Below, piece by piece: positions 16,879-25,390 of a DNA stretch of 64,000 nucleotides. The notes beneath the pieces are model-generated. The model was not told the origin of the DNA and did not search any database. It was given only the letters and a program-made list of their open reading frames with translations. The number at the start of each line of letters is the position of its first letter. Position 1 is the first letter of the stretch. Both the position numbers and the translations under genes were made by a program. Source of the DNA: JAWVFM01 sp963739355 (GTDB lineage: Bacteria > Actinomycetota > Thermoleophilia > Solirubrobacterales > 70-9). The stretch spans positions 539,961 through 603,960 of the forward strand of contig CAVUAD010000005.1 in the NCBI GenBank assembly GCA_963739355.1, in the 5' to 3' direction.

Positions 16879-17163
16879 ATGGCAGCGCAGACCAAGGCAG
16901 ATCGCTCGGCAGCGGCCCAGAAGGCGGCCGTGACGCGCAAGCGCAACGAGGAGCGCCAGGACTCGTCGGCGGCCGGCAAGGACTCGGCGGCCACCAGGCA
17001 GCAGAACGAGGCGCGCGACGCCGTCACGCAGGCGAAGCGCGCGGCGGGACAGGCCGCCTCGAGCCTCGGCTCGGCTGCGAAGTTCGCGGGCGACGCCGCC
17101 AGGTCGGCAGGCAAGTCGGTCGCGAGCCGCGCGGGCGCCGTCGCTCGCCGCGGATCCGGCTGA
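16879..17163 (+). CDS. Small Ala/Lys/Arg-rich basic protein
   Basis: A 94-residue low-complexity protein made of Ala, Lys, Arg, Ser and Gln, predicted to be helical (AQKAAVTRKRNEERQDSSAA, AKFAGDAARSAGKSVASRAG). The composition resembles histone H1-like or late-embryogenesis-like stress proteins; I do not recognise a family. ATG at 16879 is chosen over 16849 because GAAAGGA lies 8 bases before it. It has its own stress-type promoter and a strong terminator, so it is a single-gene unit. Confidence 0.7.
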   Translation: MAAQTKADRSAAAQKAAVTRKRNEERQDSSAAGKDSAATRQQNEARDAVTQAKRAAGQAASSLGSAAKFAGDAARSAGKSVASRAGAVARRGSG

Positions 17164-17187
17164 CGCCGATCAGGAACCTGTCAGGCG

Positions 17188-17218
17188 AAGAGGCCGGCGC
17201 ACCGAGCGCCGGCCTCTT
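17188..17218 (+). terminator. Rho-independent terminator
   Basis: A perfect 13-bp stem (17188-17200 pairs with 17206-17218) with a 5-base ACCGA loop, followed by further T residues, 25 bases after the stop of the basic protein gene. Confidence 0.88.
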
Positions 17219-17225
17219 TTCGTCC

Positions 17226-17621
17226 TCAGGCCGACTGCGCGGGCGGCTCGACGCCGGCGCGCAGATACCCGCCGAGCGCTCCCAGGATCACTCCGAAGAA
17301 GACCGTGAAGGCCACCAGCGCGATCGCCGGGTGGGGAATCTTGACCGTCGCAGGCCCGGCGTCGATCGCGTGGCCGATCACGACCGCCAGGCCGAAGATC
17401 GCCCCGCCCAGGGCCCCCCGCTTCGCTCCGGCCGCCGCGCCGAGGTGGTCGAAGCCCGCGCCCACGCCGCCGATGGCCGCGAGGACGCTGAGGATCACGT
17501 ACCAGCCCTTCGAATGACCGAGCAGGTATCCGGTGAGGGCTCCGTAGGCGGCCGGGATGACGACCGCGAAGACGACCTGGGCGGCGACCGGGCGATCCGC
17601 GAGCAGCGGTGGCAACTTCAC
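17226..17621 (-). CDS. Small integral membrane protein, unknown
   Basis: A 131-residue protein with four hydrophobic segments separated by short Gly-rich loops (AAQVVFAVVIPAAYGALTGYLL, WYVILSVLAAIGGVGAGF, GALGGAIFGLAVVIGHAI, PAIALVAFTVFFGVILGALGGYL). No family recognised. It diverges from the gene at 17663 with only about 40 bases between the starts. Confidence 0.7.
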   Translation of the reverse strand: MKLPPLLADRPVAAQVVFAVVIPAAYGALTGYLLGHSKGWYVILSVLAAIGGVGAGFDHLGAAAGAKRGALGGAIFGLAVVIGHAIDAGPATVKIPHPAIALVAFTVFFGVILGALGGYLRAGVEPPAQSA

Positions 17622-17662
17622 GCGTCGATCCTAACGCGGGCTGGCCCGGCTACCGTGAAGGC

Positions 17663-17965
17663 GTGTCCGCCGAGCTGCGAATCGCCCTCGCCGCGGCCGG
17701 CGCTTTCGTCGCCGGGTTCGCGGTTGCCGAGCTCACGGGAGTGCGCGCGCTCGGCGGGCTGGTGCTCCTGGCGGGCGGATGGTGGTGTGCCCGCGAGGCG
17801 CTGCCGATCGCGGGGCGCGGCCCCACCGCCGCGCTCCTCGCCGGCGCTCTCGTCCTCTTCGTCGCCTCGCACCCGCTGGGCCATGCCATCGGGGCGTGGC
17901 CGGCCGTCGGTCTCAGCGCGGCGGCCACGGGCCTCCTCGCCGCCTCGGTCCTGCGGCTCGCATAA
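17663..17965 (+). CDS. Small integral membrane protein, unknown
   Basis: A 100-residue protein with three to four hydrophobic stretches (IALAAAGAFVAGFAVAEL, LGGLVLLAGGWWC, TAALLAGALVLFVASHPLGHAIG, AVGLSAAATGLLAASVLRLA). The start is GTG at 17663 with GTGAAGGC before it; the frame is open back to 17609 but that part looks non-coding. No family recognised. Confidence 0.6.
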   Translation: MSAELRIALAAAGAFVAGFAVAELTGVRALGGLVLLAGGWWCAREALPIAGRGPTAALLAGALVLFVASHPLGHAIGAWPAVGLSAAATGLLAASVLRLA

Positions 17966-17994
17966 CAGCGTCGCACCCGGGTAACCGCAGTGCG

Positions 17995-18964
17995 ATGACC
18001 GACTTCGGCTACACGATGATGACCGAGCAGTCGCGGCCCGACCAGATTGGTTCGCGACGTCGCGAGGGCCGAGGAGGCCGGGTTCGACTTCTCGGTGATC
18101 TCCGACCACTACCAGCCCTGGCTCGAGGCGCAGGGCCACTCCGGCTACGCGTGGTCGATTCTGGGCGCCGCCGCGCAGGCCACCCAGCGCATCCCGCTCA
18201 TGACCTACGTCACCTGCCCGATCCTGCGCTACCACCCCGCCGTGGTCGCGCAGAAGGCGGCGACCATGCAGATCCTCTCCGGCAACCGGTTCCGGCTGGG
18301 CCTCGGCGCCGGCGAGAACCTCAACGAGCACGTCGTCGGCCAGCGCTGGCCCTCGGTGGGCATGCGCCACGAGATGCTCGGCGAGGCCGTCGAGATCATC
18401 TCCGCGCTGTTCGACGGGGGCGATCCTGTCAACTACCGCGGCCGCCACTACGACGTGGAGACGGCGCGCCTGTGGGACCTTCCGGACGAGCGGGTGCCGG
18501 TCGGCATCGCGGTATCGGGCCCTGACTCCTGCAGGCTCGCCGGCGAGTACGCGGACGCCATGATCGCGGTGGAGCCAAAGGCCGAGCTGGGCGACATGTT
18601 CGACTCCGCCGGCGGTTCCGGAAAGCCGCGGATCGGTCAGCTCGCCGTGTGCTGGGACTCCGATCGGGGGGCCGCTATCCAGCGCGCTCACGAGCAGTTT
18701 CGCTGGTTCGGGCTCGGCTGGAAAGTGAACGCCGACCTGCCGAATCCCAACTCCTTCGAGGGCGCGACCCAGTTCGTGACACCCGAGGATGTCGCCGAGC
18801 AGCTCGCCTGCGGCCCCGACGTGGCTGAGCACGTCGAGAAGGCGAAGCCATACATCGAGGCGGGCTTCACCGAGCTCGCGTTCGTCCAGATCGGGGGGGA
18901 CCACCAGGAGGGCTTCATCTCCTGGGCCGAGCGCGAGCTGCTCCCCGCGCTTCGCGATCTGTAA
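17995..18964 (+). CDS. F420-dependent LLM-class oxidoreductase, with an apparent one-base insertion at 18046
   Basis: A luciferase-like TIM-barrel flavin/F420 enzyme of the group similar to F420-dependent glucose-6-phosphate dehydrogenase. Landmarks include ISDHYQPWLEAQGHSGYAWS, GAAAQATQRIPLMTYVTCPILRYHP and FRLGLGAGENLNEHV. The first 17 residues (MTDFGYTMMTEQSRPDQ, ATG at 17995) are in a different frame from the rest, which resumes at LVRDVARAEEAGFDFS. Removing one A at 18046 joins them exactly. If the sequence is correct, translation could only begin at TTG 18047 and would lose the conserved N-terminal strand. Confidence 0.82.
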
Positions 18965-18974
18965 CGGTCGCGCC

Positions 18975-19829
18975 ATCGACCACTGCGTCCACATCGACGA
19001 GTTCACGGACCCGCTCTGCCCGTGGGCCTGGAGCGCCGAGCCGTTTCGGCGGCGACTTCGCTGGCTCTACGGCGACGCGATCAGCTGGACGCCCAGGATG
19101 GTCGTCCTCGCCGAGGACGTCGCGGAGCAGGAGGAGAAGGGCTCCACACCCGAGAAGCTCGCCGAGTCGACGAAGCAGATCGCGCACGATTACCGGATGC
19201 CGATCGACACGCGTGTGCGCGAGTACGTCCCCGGCAGCGGCCGGGCGTGCCGCGCCGTGGTCGCGACGCGGGAGTTCGGCGAGCCCCACCAGGCCCGCTC
19301 GCTCCTGCGCCGCCTGAGAGTCCGGCACTTCAGCGGTGAGCAGATCGACCGCGAGGAGGTGATCCTGGGTGCGGCGGCCGAGGCCGGGGTCGATCCCGGA
19401 GATCTGAATCGCTGGGCCTCGGAGCACACGACGGCGACGGCGCTCGCCGAGGACAAGGAACGCGCGCGCCGTCCGCGTCCTGCGGCCCGCGTGCTGGACG
19501 AGAAGCTCGCGAACTGGTCGGGAGGGCGCCGCTACAGCTGCCCGAGCTACGAGATCACCAGGCTCGAGGACGGCGTGACCATCGCCGTCCCGGGCTTCCA
19601 GCCGTTCCCCGTCTACAACACCATCCTCGCCAACCTCGTTCCCGGGCTCGAGCGGCGCGAGCTGCCCTCCGACGTCGGCGAGGTGCTGGAGTGGTCGGCG
19701 ATCCCCGTCTCCACGCAGGAGGTCGCGGTGATGTGCAACGTCGACTTCGACGACGCTCGCGAGAGCCTGGGCCGCGTCGCGACCCAGGATCCGGTGGGCG
19801 CCGACGGCTTCTGGTCCTTCGACCGATGA
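18975..19829 (+). CDS. DsbA-family (FrnE-like) thioredoxin-fold protein, start unclear
   Basis: A protein of about 284 residues with a DsbA-like thioredoxin fold: EFTDPLCPWAWSAEP at the N-terminus (one Cys, CPWA rather than CPWC), a helical insertion, and VPGFQPFPVYNTILANLVPGLERRELP near the C-terminus. Without the second active-site Cys it is probably not a normal dithiol oxidoreductase. No ATG, GTG or TTG lies between the previous stop and the first conserved residues; the frame instead continues back into the upstream gene. I mark the region from ATC 18975. A start-region sequence error is possible. Confidence 0.7.
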   Translation: MDHCVHIDEFTDPLCPWAWSAEPFRRRLRWLYGDAISWTPRMVVLAEDVAEQEEKGSTPEKLAESTKQIAHDYRMPIDTRVREYVPGSGRACRAVVATREFGEPHQARSLLRRLRVRHFSGEQIDREEVILGAAAEAGVDPGDLNRWASEHTTATALAEDKERARRPRPAARVLDEKLANWSGGRRYSCPSYEITRLEDGVTIAVPGFQPFPVYNTILANLVPGLERRELPSDVGEVLEWSAIPVSTQEVAVMCNVDFDDARESLGRVATQDPVGADGFWSFDR

Positions 19830-19884
19830 GATCCTCCGGAGGCCGCGGTCCTAGGATCGATCGAAGAGCTTCGGAAGGAGACCC

Positions 19885-20514
19885 ATGTCAAAGGTGAAGC
19901 TGACCATGAGCATGTCCCTCGACGGCTACGTCGCGGGGCCCGGCCAGGACGCGGACCATCCGCTCGGCGAAGGCGGGATGGACCTGCACCACTGGCACCT
20001 GGACCTGCCCGACGAGGCGACTGGCGCGCCGGGCGAGGACGTCAACCGCCTGGTCAACGACGAGATGCTTGGCGAGGTGGGCGCGGTGATAATGGGCCGC
20101 AACATGTTCGGGCCGGTTCGCGGCGACTGGGGCGACGAGTCGTGGAACGGCTGGTGGGGTCCCAACCCGCCTTATCACTGCGACACCTTCGTGCTCACGC
20201 ACCACGAGCGCGAGCCCGTGGAGATGGAGGGCGGCACCACCTTTCACTTCGTCTCCGACGGGATCGAGTCGGCAATGGAGCAGGCGCGCGCCGCGGCAGG
20301 CGAGACGGAGATCTCCATCGCTGGCGGCGCGAGCGCGGCGCAGCAGTACCTCCGAGCCGGCCTGATCGATGAAATCAACCTCCAGGTGATCCCGGTCCTG
20401 CTGGGTGACGGCGAACGCCTCTTCGACAACCTCGGCGACTACCGCCCGAAGCTCGAGCCCGTCAGGGTCCTCGCGGCGCCCAACGCAACGCACGTCAGGT
20501 ACCGGGTGGGCTGA
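19885..20514 (+). CDS. Dihydrofolate reductase-like (RibD C-terminal domain) protein
   Basis: A 209-residue protein of the RibD_C/DHFR-like family: SMSLDGYVAGPGQ at the N-terminus, VIMGRNMFGPVRG in the middle and EISIAGGASAAQQYLRAGLIDEINLQVIPVLLGDGERLFD at the C-terminus. These actinobacterial stand-alone RibD_C proteins bind a nicotinamide cofactor and reduce unknown substrates. ATG at 19885 has GGAAGG 6 bases upstream. Confidence 0.88.
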   Translation: MSKVKLTMSMSLDGYVAGPGQDADHPLGEGGMDLHHWHLDLPDEATGAPGEDVNRLVNDEMLGEVGAVIMGRNMFGPVRGDWGDESWNGWWGPNPPYHCDTFVLTHHEREPVEMEGGTTFHFVSDGIESAMEQARAAAGETEISIAGGASAAQQYLRAGLIDEINLQVIPVLLGDGERLFDNLGDYRPKLEPVRVLAAPNATHVRYRVG

Positions 20515-20595
20515 GCCAGCCCTCCCTTGTAACGGTTGCGGCGATAACCGATAGCGAGGCGGGGGCACGACCACGTTAGGAGTAGGGTCAGCGAC

Positions 20596-21261
20596 GTGGC
20601 GTGGACATGGAAGTCGGCAGGCCGGACCGGGCTCGCCGCCGCGGCGGTGCTTGCAGCGGCAGCGGCAGCGCTCGCGATCTCACCCGCCGGCGGCGTGGCG
20701 CGCGGTTCGAGCCCGTGCCCGACGTTCCGCGTACTCGGCAACGACAAGATCGGCAAGGCCGTGCTGCCGAAGGGGACCTACGACGTCAAGGTTGCCGGCG
20801 GCTTCAGCTGTACGAAGGCCTCGTCGCAGTTCACCCGATTCCTCGAGGATTACGACGGCAACCTTCCCGACCACTGGGCCGTTGTGCCCAAGGCGCGTGG
20901 GAAGGCCGCGTTCACCCATCACGGCAACCGGCGCTTTTCCGTTTCCCGGCAGGGCAATGGCGGCGGCGGTGGGGGCGGCCACCATCACAGCCCGCAGCTC
21001 GGCACCCGCTGCCCCGGCGCTTTCAAGGTCCTGCACAACGATCGCATCGGGCCGCTGAGGTTCCCGGCGGGCAACTACCTGCTCTACATCCCGTCGCGCT
21101 CGCAGGTGAGCTGCGCGAAGGCCTCCAAGCTGTTCACGAAGTTCCTCAGCCGCCCCGACGGCAGCTTGCCCCACGGCTGGGGCATCAAGGCGCAGACCGC
21201 GGTCTTCTTCAAGAGGGCGCACCCCCAGGCCGGCCGCTTCCGGGTCGACCCCGGCACCTAG
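20596..21261 (+). CDS. Secreted protein with two copies of an uncharacterised domain
   Basis: A 221-residue protein with an N-terminal signal peptide (TGLAAAAVLAAAAAALAIS). The mature part is two homologous units of about 75 residues: CPTFRVLGNDKIGKAVLPKG...CTKASSQFTRFLEDYDGNLPDHW and CPGAFKVLHNDRIGPLRFPAG...CAKASKLFTKFLSRPDGSLPHGW. Each has two conserved Cys, likely a disulfide, and ends in a RRFSV/GRFRV strand. A Gly-rich GGGGGGGHHH linker joins them. I do not recognise the domain. GTG at 20596 is the start. It appears to be transcribed alone. Confidence 0.78.
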   Translation: MAWTWKSAGRTGLAAAAVLAAAAAALAISPAGGVARGSSPCPTFRVLGNDKIGKAVLPKGTYDVKVAGGFSCTKASSQFTRFLEDYDGNLPDHWAVVPKARGKAAFTHHGNRRFSVSRQGNGGGGGGGHHHSPQLGTRCPGAFKVLHNDRIGPLRFPAGNYLLYIPSRSQVSCAKASKLFTKFLSRPDGSLPHGWGIKAQTAVFFKRAHPQAGRFRVDPGT

Positions 21262-21271
21262 CGCAGGGCGC

Positions 21272-21439
21272 CTAGGCGCGTCGACGCTGGTCCTCTCGAA
21301 CGAGAGCGCGGCGCATCCGCGCCGCAAGGTCGCGATGGAGCGGATAGGCGTCCTGGCCACGTAGGGGCGTGAGCGCGGGCGCCCATAGCTCCCAGCGCTC
21401 CACGAGCGTGTGCCGGTCCGGGGGCAGCGGCCAGTTCAC
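21272..21439 (-). CDS. 55-residue protein coupled to the MocR regulator, unknown
   Basis: GTG at 21439 overlaps the stop of the MocR gene (GTGA). The product is hydrophilic and Trp/Arg/Leu-rich (NWPLPPDRHTLVERWELWAP, HRDLAARMRRALVRE), with no membrane segment. The coupling and non-random composition support a real small gene; no family is recognised. Confidence 0.55.
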   Translation of the reverse strand: MNWPLPPDRHTLVERWELWAPALTPLRGQDAYPLHRDLAARMRRALVREDQRRRA

Positions 21440-22890
21440 GCAGGGCCCGGTTCGAGCGAGTGATAGGCGGCGCTCAGGGCGGCGATGCCGCGCGCGGCAC
21501 TTGCCTCGTGCGGGGTTGCGTATCCGATGATGAGCGCCGGTGGAGCGGCCTTGCGGTCGGCCCAGTTCCGTGCGGCGCCGTCGACCGAGACGCCGTGTCG
21601 GCTTGCCGCCTCGATCAGTTCGTCTTCGCGGCACTGCCGCGGCAGCCGGACGAACAGGTGCAGCCCGGCGGCGATGCCGCTCGGCGTCGCCTCGGGAAGG
21701 GACGTCGCCAACGCATTCAGCAGCGTGTCGCGTCGGCGTCGATAGATCGGTCGCACGCGGCGTAGGTGGCGCGCAAGGCCGCCCTCCTCGATGAATCGCG
21801 CGAGGGTCAGCTGGCCGAGCGTCTCGGTCGCGATGTCGTCGAGGAACTTCGCGCGCAGCAGCTCGCCCATGAGCCAGTCCGGCGCGGCGAGCCAGCCGAG
21901 CCTCACGGCCGGGCTGAGCACCTTGCTCACGCTTCCTCCGTAGACGACATGCTCGGGAGCGATTCCCTGTAGCGCGCCCACGGGGCTGCGGTCGTAGCGG
22001 AATTCGGCGTCGTAGTCGTCCTCGATCACGAGCGCATCGGTGGCCCGGGCCCAATCGATGAGCTGGGCCCTGCGTTCGGAGGAGAGGACCGCGCCGGTGG
22101 GATACGAGTGCGCTGGGGCGAGCAGAATCGCGCCAACCGAGAGCGTGCTCAGCCTGCTGACGTCAATGCCGTCTTCGTCGACGGGCACCGGGATCGGCTC
22201 GAGCCCCGCTGCCCTGATCAGGCGCCGGTGGAACGAGAAGCAAGGGTCCTCGACGGCGATGCCCGCGACTCCACGATCGCGCAGCGCACGGCAGATGAGC
22301 GTCAGGCCCTGGGCAAAGCCGCCGCAGATGAGGATTTGGCCAGGGGTAGCGCGCACGGCGCGGACTCGCCCCAGGTAGGCCGTCAGCGCGCGGCGCAGCT
22401 CGATGGCGCCCTGGGGTGTGGGGTAGCCGAATGCCGCATCCGGCTCGGTGCTCAACACCGCTCGGTAATGCTTCAGCCACTCGCGGCGAGGAAAGCTCGC
22501 CGGGTCGGGGAGGCCGCTGAGGAAGCGAACGCTGACGCCGTCCTGTCGCTCACGCTCAGCGCCCTGGGGGCTGGGTGCGACGTCCGTCGAGCGCACGCGT
22601 GTGCCGGAACCCTGACGCGTCTCCAGATAGCCCTCGGCGGCGAGCTGGCCGTACGCCTCGACGACCACGGAGCGCGCAACCGCAAGCTCACGCGCGAGCG
22701 TCCGCGAAGGCGGAAGCGTCGAGCCCGCCGGCACGCGTCCCTGTTGGATGGCGTCGCGCAGTCCGCGTTCCAGTTGGGCGCGGATCGCGCGCGGCTGGGA
22801 GCGATCTAGAGCGATCAGCAAATCGGGTGGGAATGCCGCGCTCGTCGCGTGATTGGTCTGTGTTTTCTGCTCTGAAATGGATCGTGACAC
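21436..22890 (-). CDS. MocR/PdxR-type regulator (GntR winged helix fused to an aminotransferase-like domain)
   Basis: A 484-residue protein. A GntR winged helix lies at about residues 20-85 (IRAQLERGLRDAIQQGRVPAG, LPPSRTLARELAVARSVVVEAYGQLAAEGY). The remainder is a fold-type I aminotransferase-like domain with CGGFAQGLTLICRAL, IEDDYDAEFRYDR and YGGSVSKVLSPAVRLGWL, where SVSK supplies the PLP lysine. MocR proteins sense PLP-linked metabolites and usually control a divergent gene, here the saccharopine-dehydrogenase-like gene at 22959. GTG at 22890 is chosen; the open frame extends to 22980 but would overlap the divergent start. Confidence 0.88.
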   Translation of the reverse strand: MSRSISEQKTQTNHATSAAFPPDLLIALDRSQPRAIRAQLERGLRDAIQQGRVPAGSTLPPSRTLARELAVARSVVVEAYGQLAAEGYLETRQGSGTRVRSTDVAPSPQGAERERQDGVSVRFLSGLPDPASFPRREWLKHYRAVLSTEPDAAFGYPTPQGAIELRRALTAYLGRVRAVRATPGQILICGGFAQGLTLICRALRDRGVAGIAVEDPCFSFHRRLIRAAGLEPIPVPVDEDGIDVSRLSTLSVGAILLAPAHSYPTGAVLSSERRAQLIDWARATDALVIEDDYDAEFRYDRSPVGALQGIAPEHVVYGGSVSKVLSPAVRLGWLAAPDWLMGELLRAKFLDDIATETLGQLTLARFIEEGGLARHLRRVRPIYRRRRDTLLNALATSLPEATPSGIAAGLHLFVRLPRQCREDELIEAASRHGVSVDGAARNWADRKAAPPALIIGYATPHEASAARGIAALSAAYHSLEPGPA

Positions 22891-22958
22891 AAGCCAATCA
22901 GAGTGTAACCCTTGACGTCCCTGGTCTTCGCGGCCACCAATCGAAAAGGAGCAACGCA
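22846..22958. promoter_or_regulatory. Divergent control region with repeated CCAATC elements
   Basis: CCAATC occurs at 22893-22898 and 22946-22951 on the plus strand and, inverted as GATTGG, at 22851-22856 inside the start of the MocR gene. TTGACG at 22912 is a possible -35 for the plus-strand gene. MocR regulators bind repeated elements of this kind in divergent spacers; assigning these copies as the operator is inference. Confidence 0.35.
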
Positions 22959-24026
22959 ATGGCAGGATCATCCGCAGCAAAGCAGCCTCGAGTGCTGATC
23001 ATCGGTTCCCAGGGCGTCTTGGGAGCACTGCTCAGCAGCGCATTCGCCGGTGCAGGCTGGGCCGTCGTGCGCGGCGGTCGCCGCCCCGGCGAGCAGGCCG
23101 ACTTTCGTCACATCGACCTCGATGAGCCCGAGACCGTGGCCGCCGCGGTCGGAAACGTAGATGTCGTCGTCAACCCCGTGCCCGACCCTGACCTTCGGGC
23201 CGAGCGGATCGTCCTCGACCGCGGCGGGCTGCTGATCAATGTCTCGGCCATGCCGGCCGAAGCGGGACGCGATCTCGCGAGCCAGACGGCGACCGCACGG
23301 GGAACCGTCGTGATGAACGCCGGCATCGCCCCCGGCCTCACCAACCTGATCGCCGCCGACCTGCTGGCCGCTCACCCAGAGGCCGACGAGATCGAGCTCG
23401 CGTTCACCGTATCGACGAAGGGCACGAGCGGCACGGCCGGTGGCGACTTCGCCCACCGCAACCTGACAGCTCTCGGACGCCACCGGACGGCGTTGATTCC
23501 CCTGCCCGAGCCGTTTGGCAGGCGCCGCTGTCTGGGGTTCGCAGAGGCGGATGCCGGCTGGCTCGGCGCGGCCGCAGGCGACCGGGTGGTCAGCCCCTAC
23601 GTCTGCCTCGCCGAGAGCAGCGTGCACCGCGCGATGCTGGCCCTGAACACGGCGGGGGTTCTCTCACGGCTCCCGCGCGCCGTCTTCGGCTCCAATCCCA
23701 CCGCCAACGGCCACGACGCGAGCCGTGAGCCCGTGGCCCATTGGGTGGCGGTCCTCCAGCAGGGCAGACGGATCGCCGCGCGCACGCTCGAGTGCCGAGG
23801 CGACTATCGCGGCGCATCGGAGAGCGCCGTGGTCTTCGCCGAGGCGCTGGTTGACGAGGGCGGGGACGCTCAGGGGCGGAAGGGCGTCTTCGGCCCGGAG
23901 GACCTCGTCGCCCTCGACCGGCTGACGGCTCCCCTGCGTGCTGCGGGGATCTCCGTGATCGACCGGGAGGTCGATGCGGCCGAAGCCTCGGACGGGCTCG
24001 CGTCGACATCGGGAAAGACGCGATGA
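22959..24026 (+). CDS. Saccharopine dehydrogenase-like NAD(P)-binding protein
   Basis: A 355-residue protein with an N-terminal Rossmann fold (VLIIGSQGVLGALLSSAFAG), then DVVVNPVPDPDLRAERIVLDRGG and GTVVMNAGIAPGLTNLIAADLLA, typical of the saccharopine dehydrogenase/trans-acting enoyl reductase-like group. The substrate is unknown. It is divergent from the MocR regulator, which probably controls it. ATG at 22959 follows AAAAGGAG by 7 bases. The cupredoxin gene starts inside its stop (ATGA). Confidence 0.82.
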   Translation: MAGSSAAKQPRVLIIGSQGVLGALLSSAFAGAGWAVVRGGRRPGEQADFRHIDLDEPETVAAAVGNVDVVVNPVPDPDLRAERIVLDRGGLLINVSAMPAEAGRDLASQTATARGTVVMNAGIAPGLTNLIAADLLAAHPEADEIELAFTVSTKGTSGTAGGDFAHRNLTALGRHRTALIPLPEPFGRRRCLGFAEADAGWLGAAAGDRVVSPYVCLAESSVHRAMLALNTAGVLSRLPRAVFGSNPTANGHDASREPVAHWVAVLQQGRRIAARTLECRGDYRGASESAVVFAEALVDEGGDAQGRKGVFGPEDLVALDRLTAPLRAAGISVIDREVDAAEASDGLASTSGKTR

Positions 24027-24475
24027 GGTCGCGCCGCCGGCGGTTGCTGGTTGCCACCACCGTCGTCGTCCTCGCGATCGTCGCTCTCGTCGCCGTTGCG
24101 CTTGCGGGTGACTTCGACGCGATCACGACCAAGCGCGTTCACGGCAGCGGGGTCAGGGTCGTTCGCGTCGGGCTCGTCGACGCCGCTCTCGGCTTCGATG
24201 TGACCCCCGACGTCGTCGTTGTGGACCCGGGAGCGCACCTGGTCCTGCGGGTTGTCAACGACGGGGACGAGGTCCACGATCTCGCGCTCTACGGCGGTGC
24301 GATCCGCACCAGGATGCTCGAGCCCGGCGAGTCGCAGCGCCTCGACGTCGGAATCGTCGGTGGGGACCTCCAGGCCTGGTGCACGCTGTCCGGCCACAAG
24401 CTCTTCGGCATGAACCTTGAGATCCGGGTCGCCAGGCCCGGGGAGGCGAGATCTCCGGCGACGACGCCTGGATGA
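24023..24475 (+). CDS. Membrane-anchored cupredoxin-like protein
   Basis: A 150-residue protein: a basic N-terminus, one transmembrane segment or signal anchor (LLVATTVVVLAIVALVAVALAG), and an extracytoplasmic cupredoxin domain. Type I copper ligands are plausible: His in EVHDLAL, then C-x4-H-x4-M in CTLSGHKLFGM. This set matches plastocyanin-like domains, suggesting an electron-transfer or copper-carrying role. It is coupled by ATGA to the upstream dehydrogenase-like gene. Confidence 0.75.
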   Translation: MRSRRRRLLVATTVVVLAIVALVAVALAGDFDAITTKRVHGSGVRVVRVGLVDAALGFDVTPDVVVVDPGAHLVLRVVNDGDEVHDLALYGGAIRTRMLEPGESQRLDVGIVGGDLQAWCTLSGHKLFGMNLEIRVARPGEARSPATTPG

Positions 24476-24511
24476 ATACGACGCTCCTCGCGGTCTCGAG
24501 GTAGGGCGCGG

Positions 24512-24901
24512 CTACACGGCCGGTTCGAGTAGCTCCGCGTTCTCCTCCTCCGGCGGGTAGCCGTGGACGTAAACGACGAGGTCGGCGGTGCCGTGGTTAG
24601 CGGTCTGCAACGGCGTCTCGGCGGCGACGTGAATCAGCCCACCCTCGCTCACATCGCGTCGCGCGGGCGGGTCCCCGAGATACATCGACAGCGTCCCGGA
24701 CAGGACGACGAAGGTTTCCTCCTGTGTCTTGTGGCGGTGGCGGCGCCCGGCCGCCCCCGGCTCGTACCGCCAAATGTTTGCGCGCCCGTGGACGAACCCC
24801 GCGGCTTCGCTCAGCTCCGTCACGTGCCGCGCCGGCTCGCCTGGCTCATGCGGGCGCGTGATCCATCGAAACTCGTCGGGACTGACCGCTCGAAAGCCCA
24901 T
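24512..24901 (-). CDS. Cupin-domain protein
   Basis: A 129-residue single-domain cupin. The first motif, RRHRHKTQEETFVVLSG, supplies the metal-binding His pair and Glu; the second motif is weaker (QTANHGTADLVVYVHG, with one His). Such small cupins include isomerases, dioxygenases and metabolite binders. ATG at 24901 starts MGFRAVSPDEF; the upstream part of the frame looks non-coding. Confidence 0.75.
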   Translation of the reverse strand: MGFRAVSPDEFRWITRPHEPGEPARHVTELSEAAGFVHGRANIWRYEPGAAGRRHRHKTQEETFVVLSGTLSMYLGDPPARRDVSEGGLIHVAAETPLQTANHGTADLVVYVHGYPPEEENAELLEPAV

Positions 24902-25010
24902 TCGGCAAGAGTGTAGAAACGTCGAGGGGCTCGCCGCCCTGCGGATTGCGGCGGCCAATGCCGATGACCCGGTCGCTACCCGCGCGGTTGTCGATCTTCT
25001 TGTGCAGGAC

Positions 25011-25178
25011 TCATCGGCGGGATCGGGTTCGATCGGGGCGCATCACAACGGAGGCCATGGTCAGGAGCCCAAGGCCCAAACCGACCATGTACGCCCCCGA
25101 GCCGATCGGCTGGTGGCCGGCGATCGCGTACAGAAGCACTGCCAACGCGGCGGATCCCGATGCAATCAGGAGCGGCAA
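25011..25178 (-). CDS. Small membrane protein downstream of the CLC gene
   Basis: A possible 55-residue protein from TTG 25178, with two hydrophobic segments (PLLIASGSAALAVLLYAIAG and GAYMVGLGLGLLTMASVVM) and a basic tail. It directly follows another small membrane protein on the same strand. The start has no good ribosome site, so confidence is limited. Confidence 0.45.
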   Translation of the reverse strand: MPLLIASGSAALAVLLYAIAGHQPIGSGAYMVGLGLGLLTMASVVMRPDRTRSRR

Positions 25179-25183
25179 GTGGC

Positions 25184-25390
25184 TCAGGTATTCGACACGG
25201 TCGACGTGTAGAGGAGGTCCGCGAAGGCAAGGACCACGAGCGCGATCGAGGTGACCGCCCCGGCGAGCCAGATCCGTGGAGAGATCCCGGCTCCTTCGAA
25301 GATACCTCCGAGCATGAAGCAGATGACGGCGCCGCAGGCTCCTCCGATCAAGAGAAGGGCCCCCAAGGCTCCGATTGTCTCGTGAGTCAT
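25184..25390 (-). CDS. 68-residue two-helix membrane protein
   Basis: Two hydrophobic segments (IGALGALLLIGGACGAVICFMLGG and IWLAGAVTSIALVVLAFADLLY). Its ATG abuts the CLC stop (TGA then ATG), so it is co-transcribed with the transporter. No family recognised. It may be an accessory membrane component. Confidence 0.6.
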   Translation of the reverse strand: MTHETIGALGALLLIGGACGAVICFMLGGIFEGAGISPRIWLAGAVTSIALVVLAFADLLYTSTVSNT

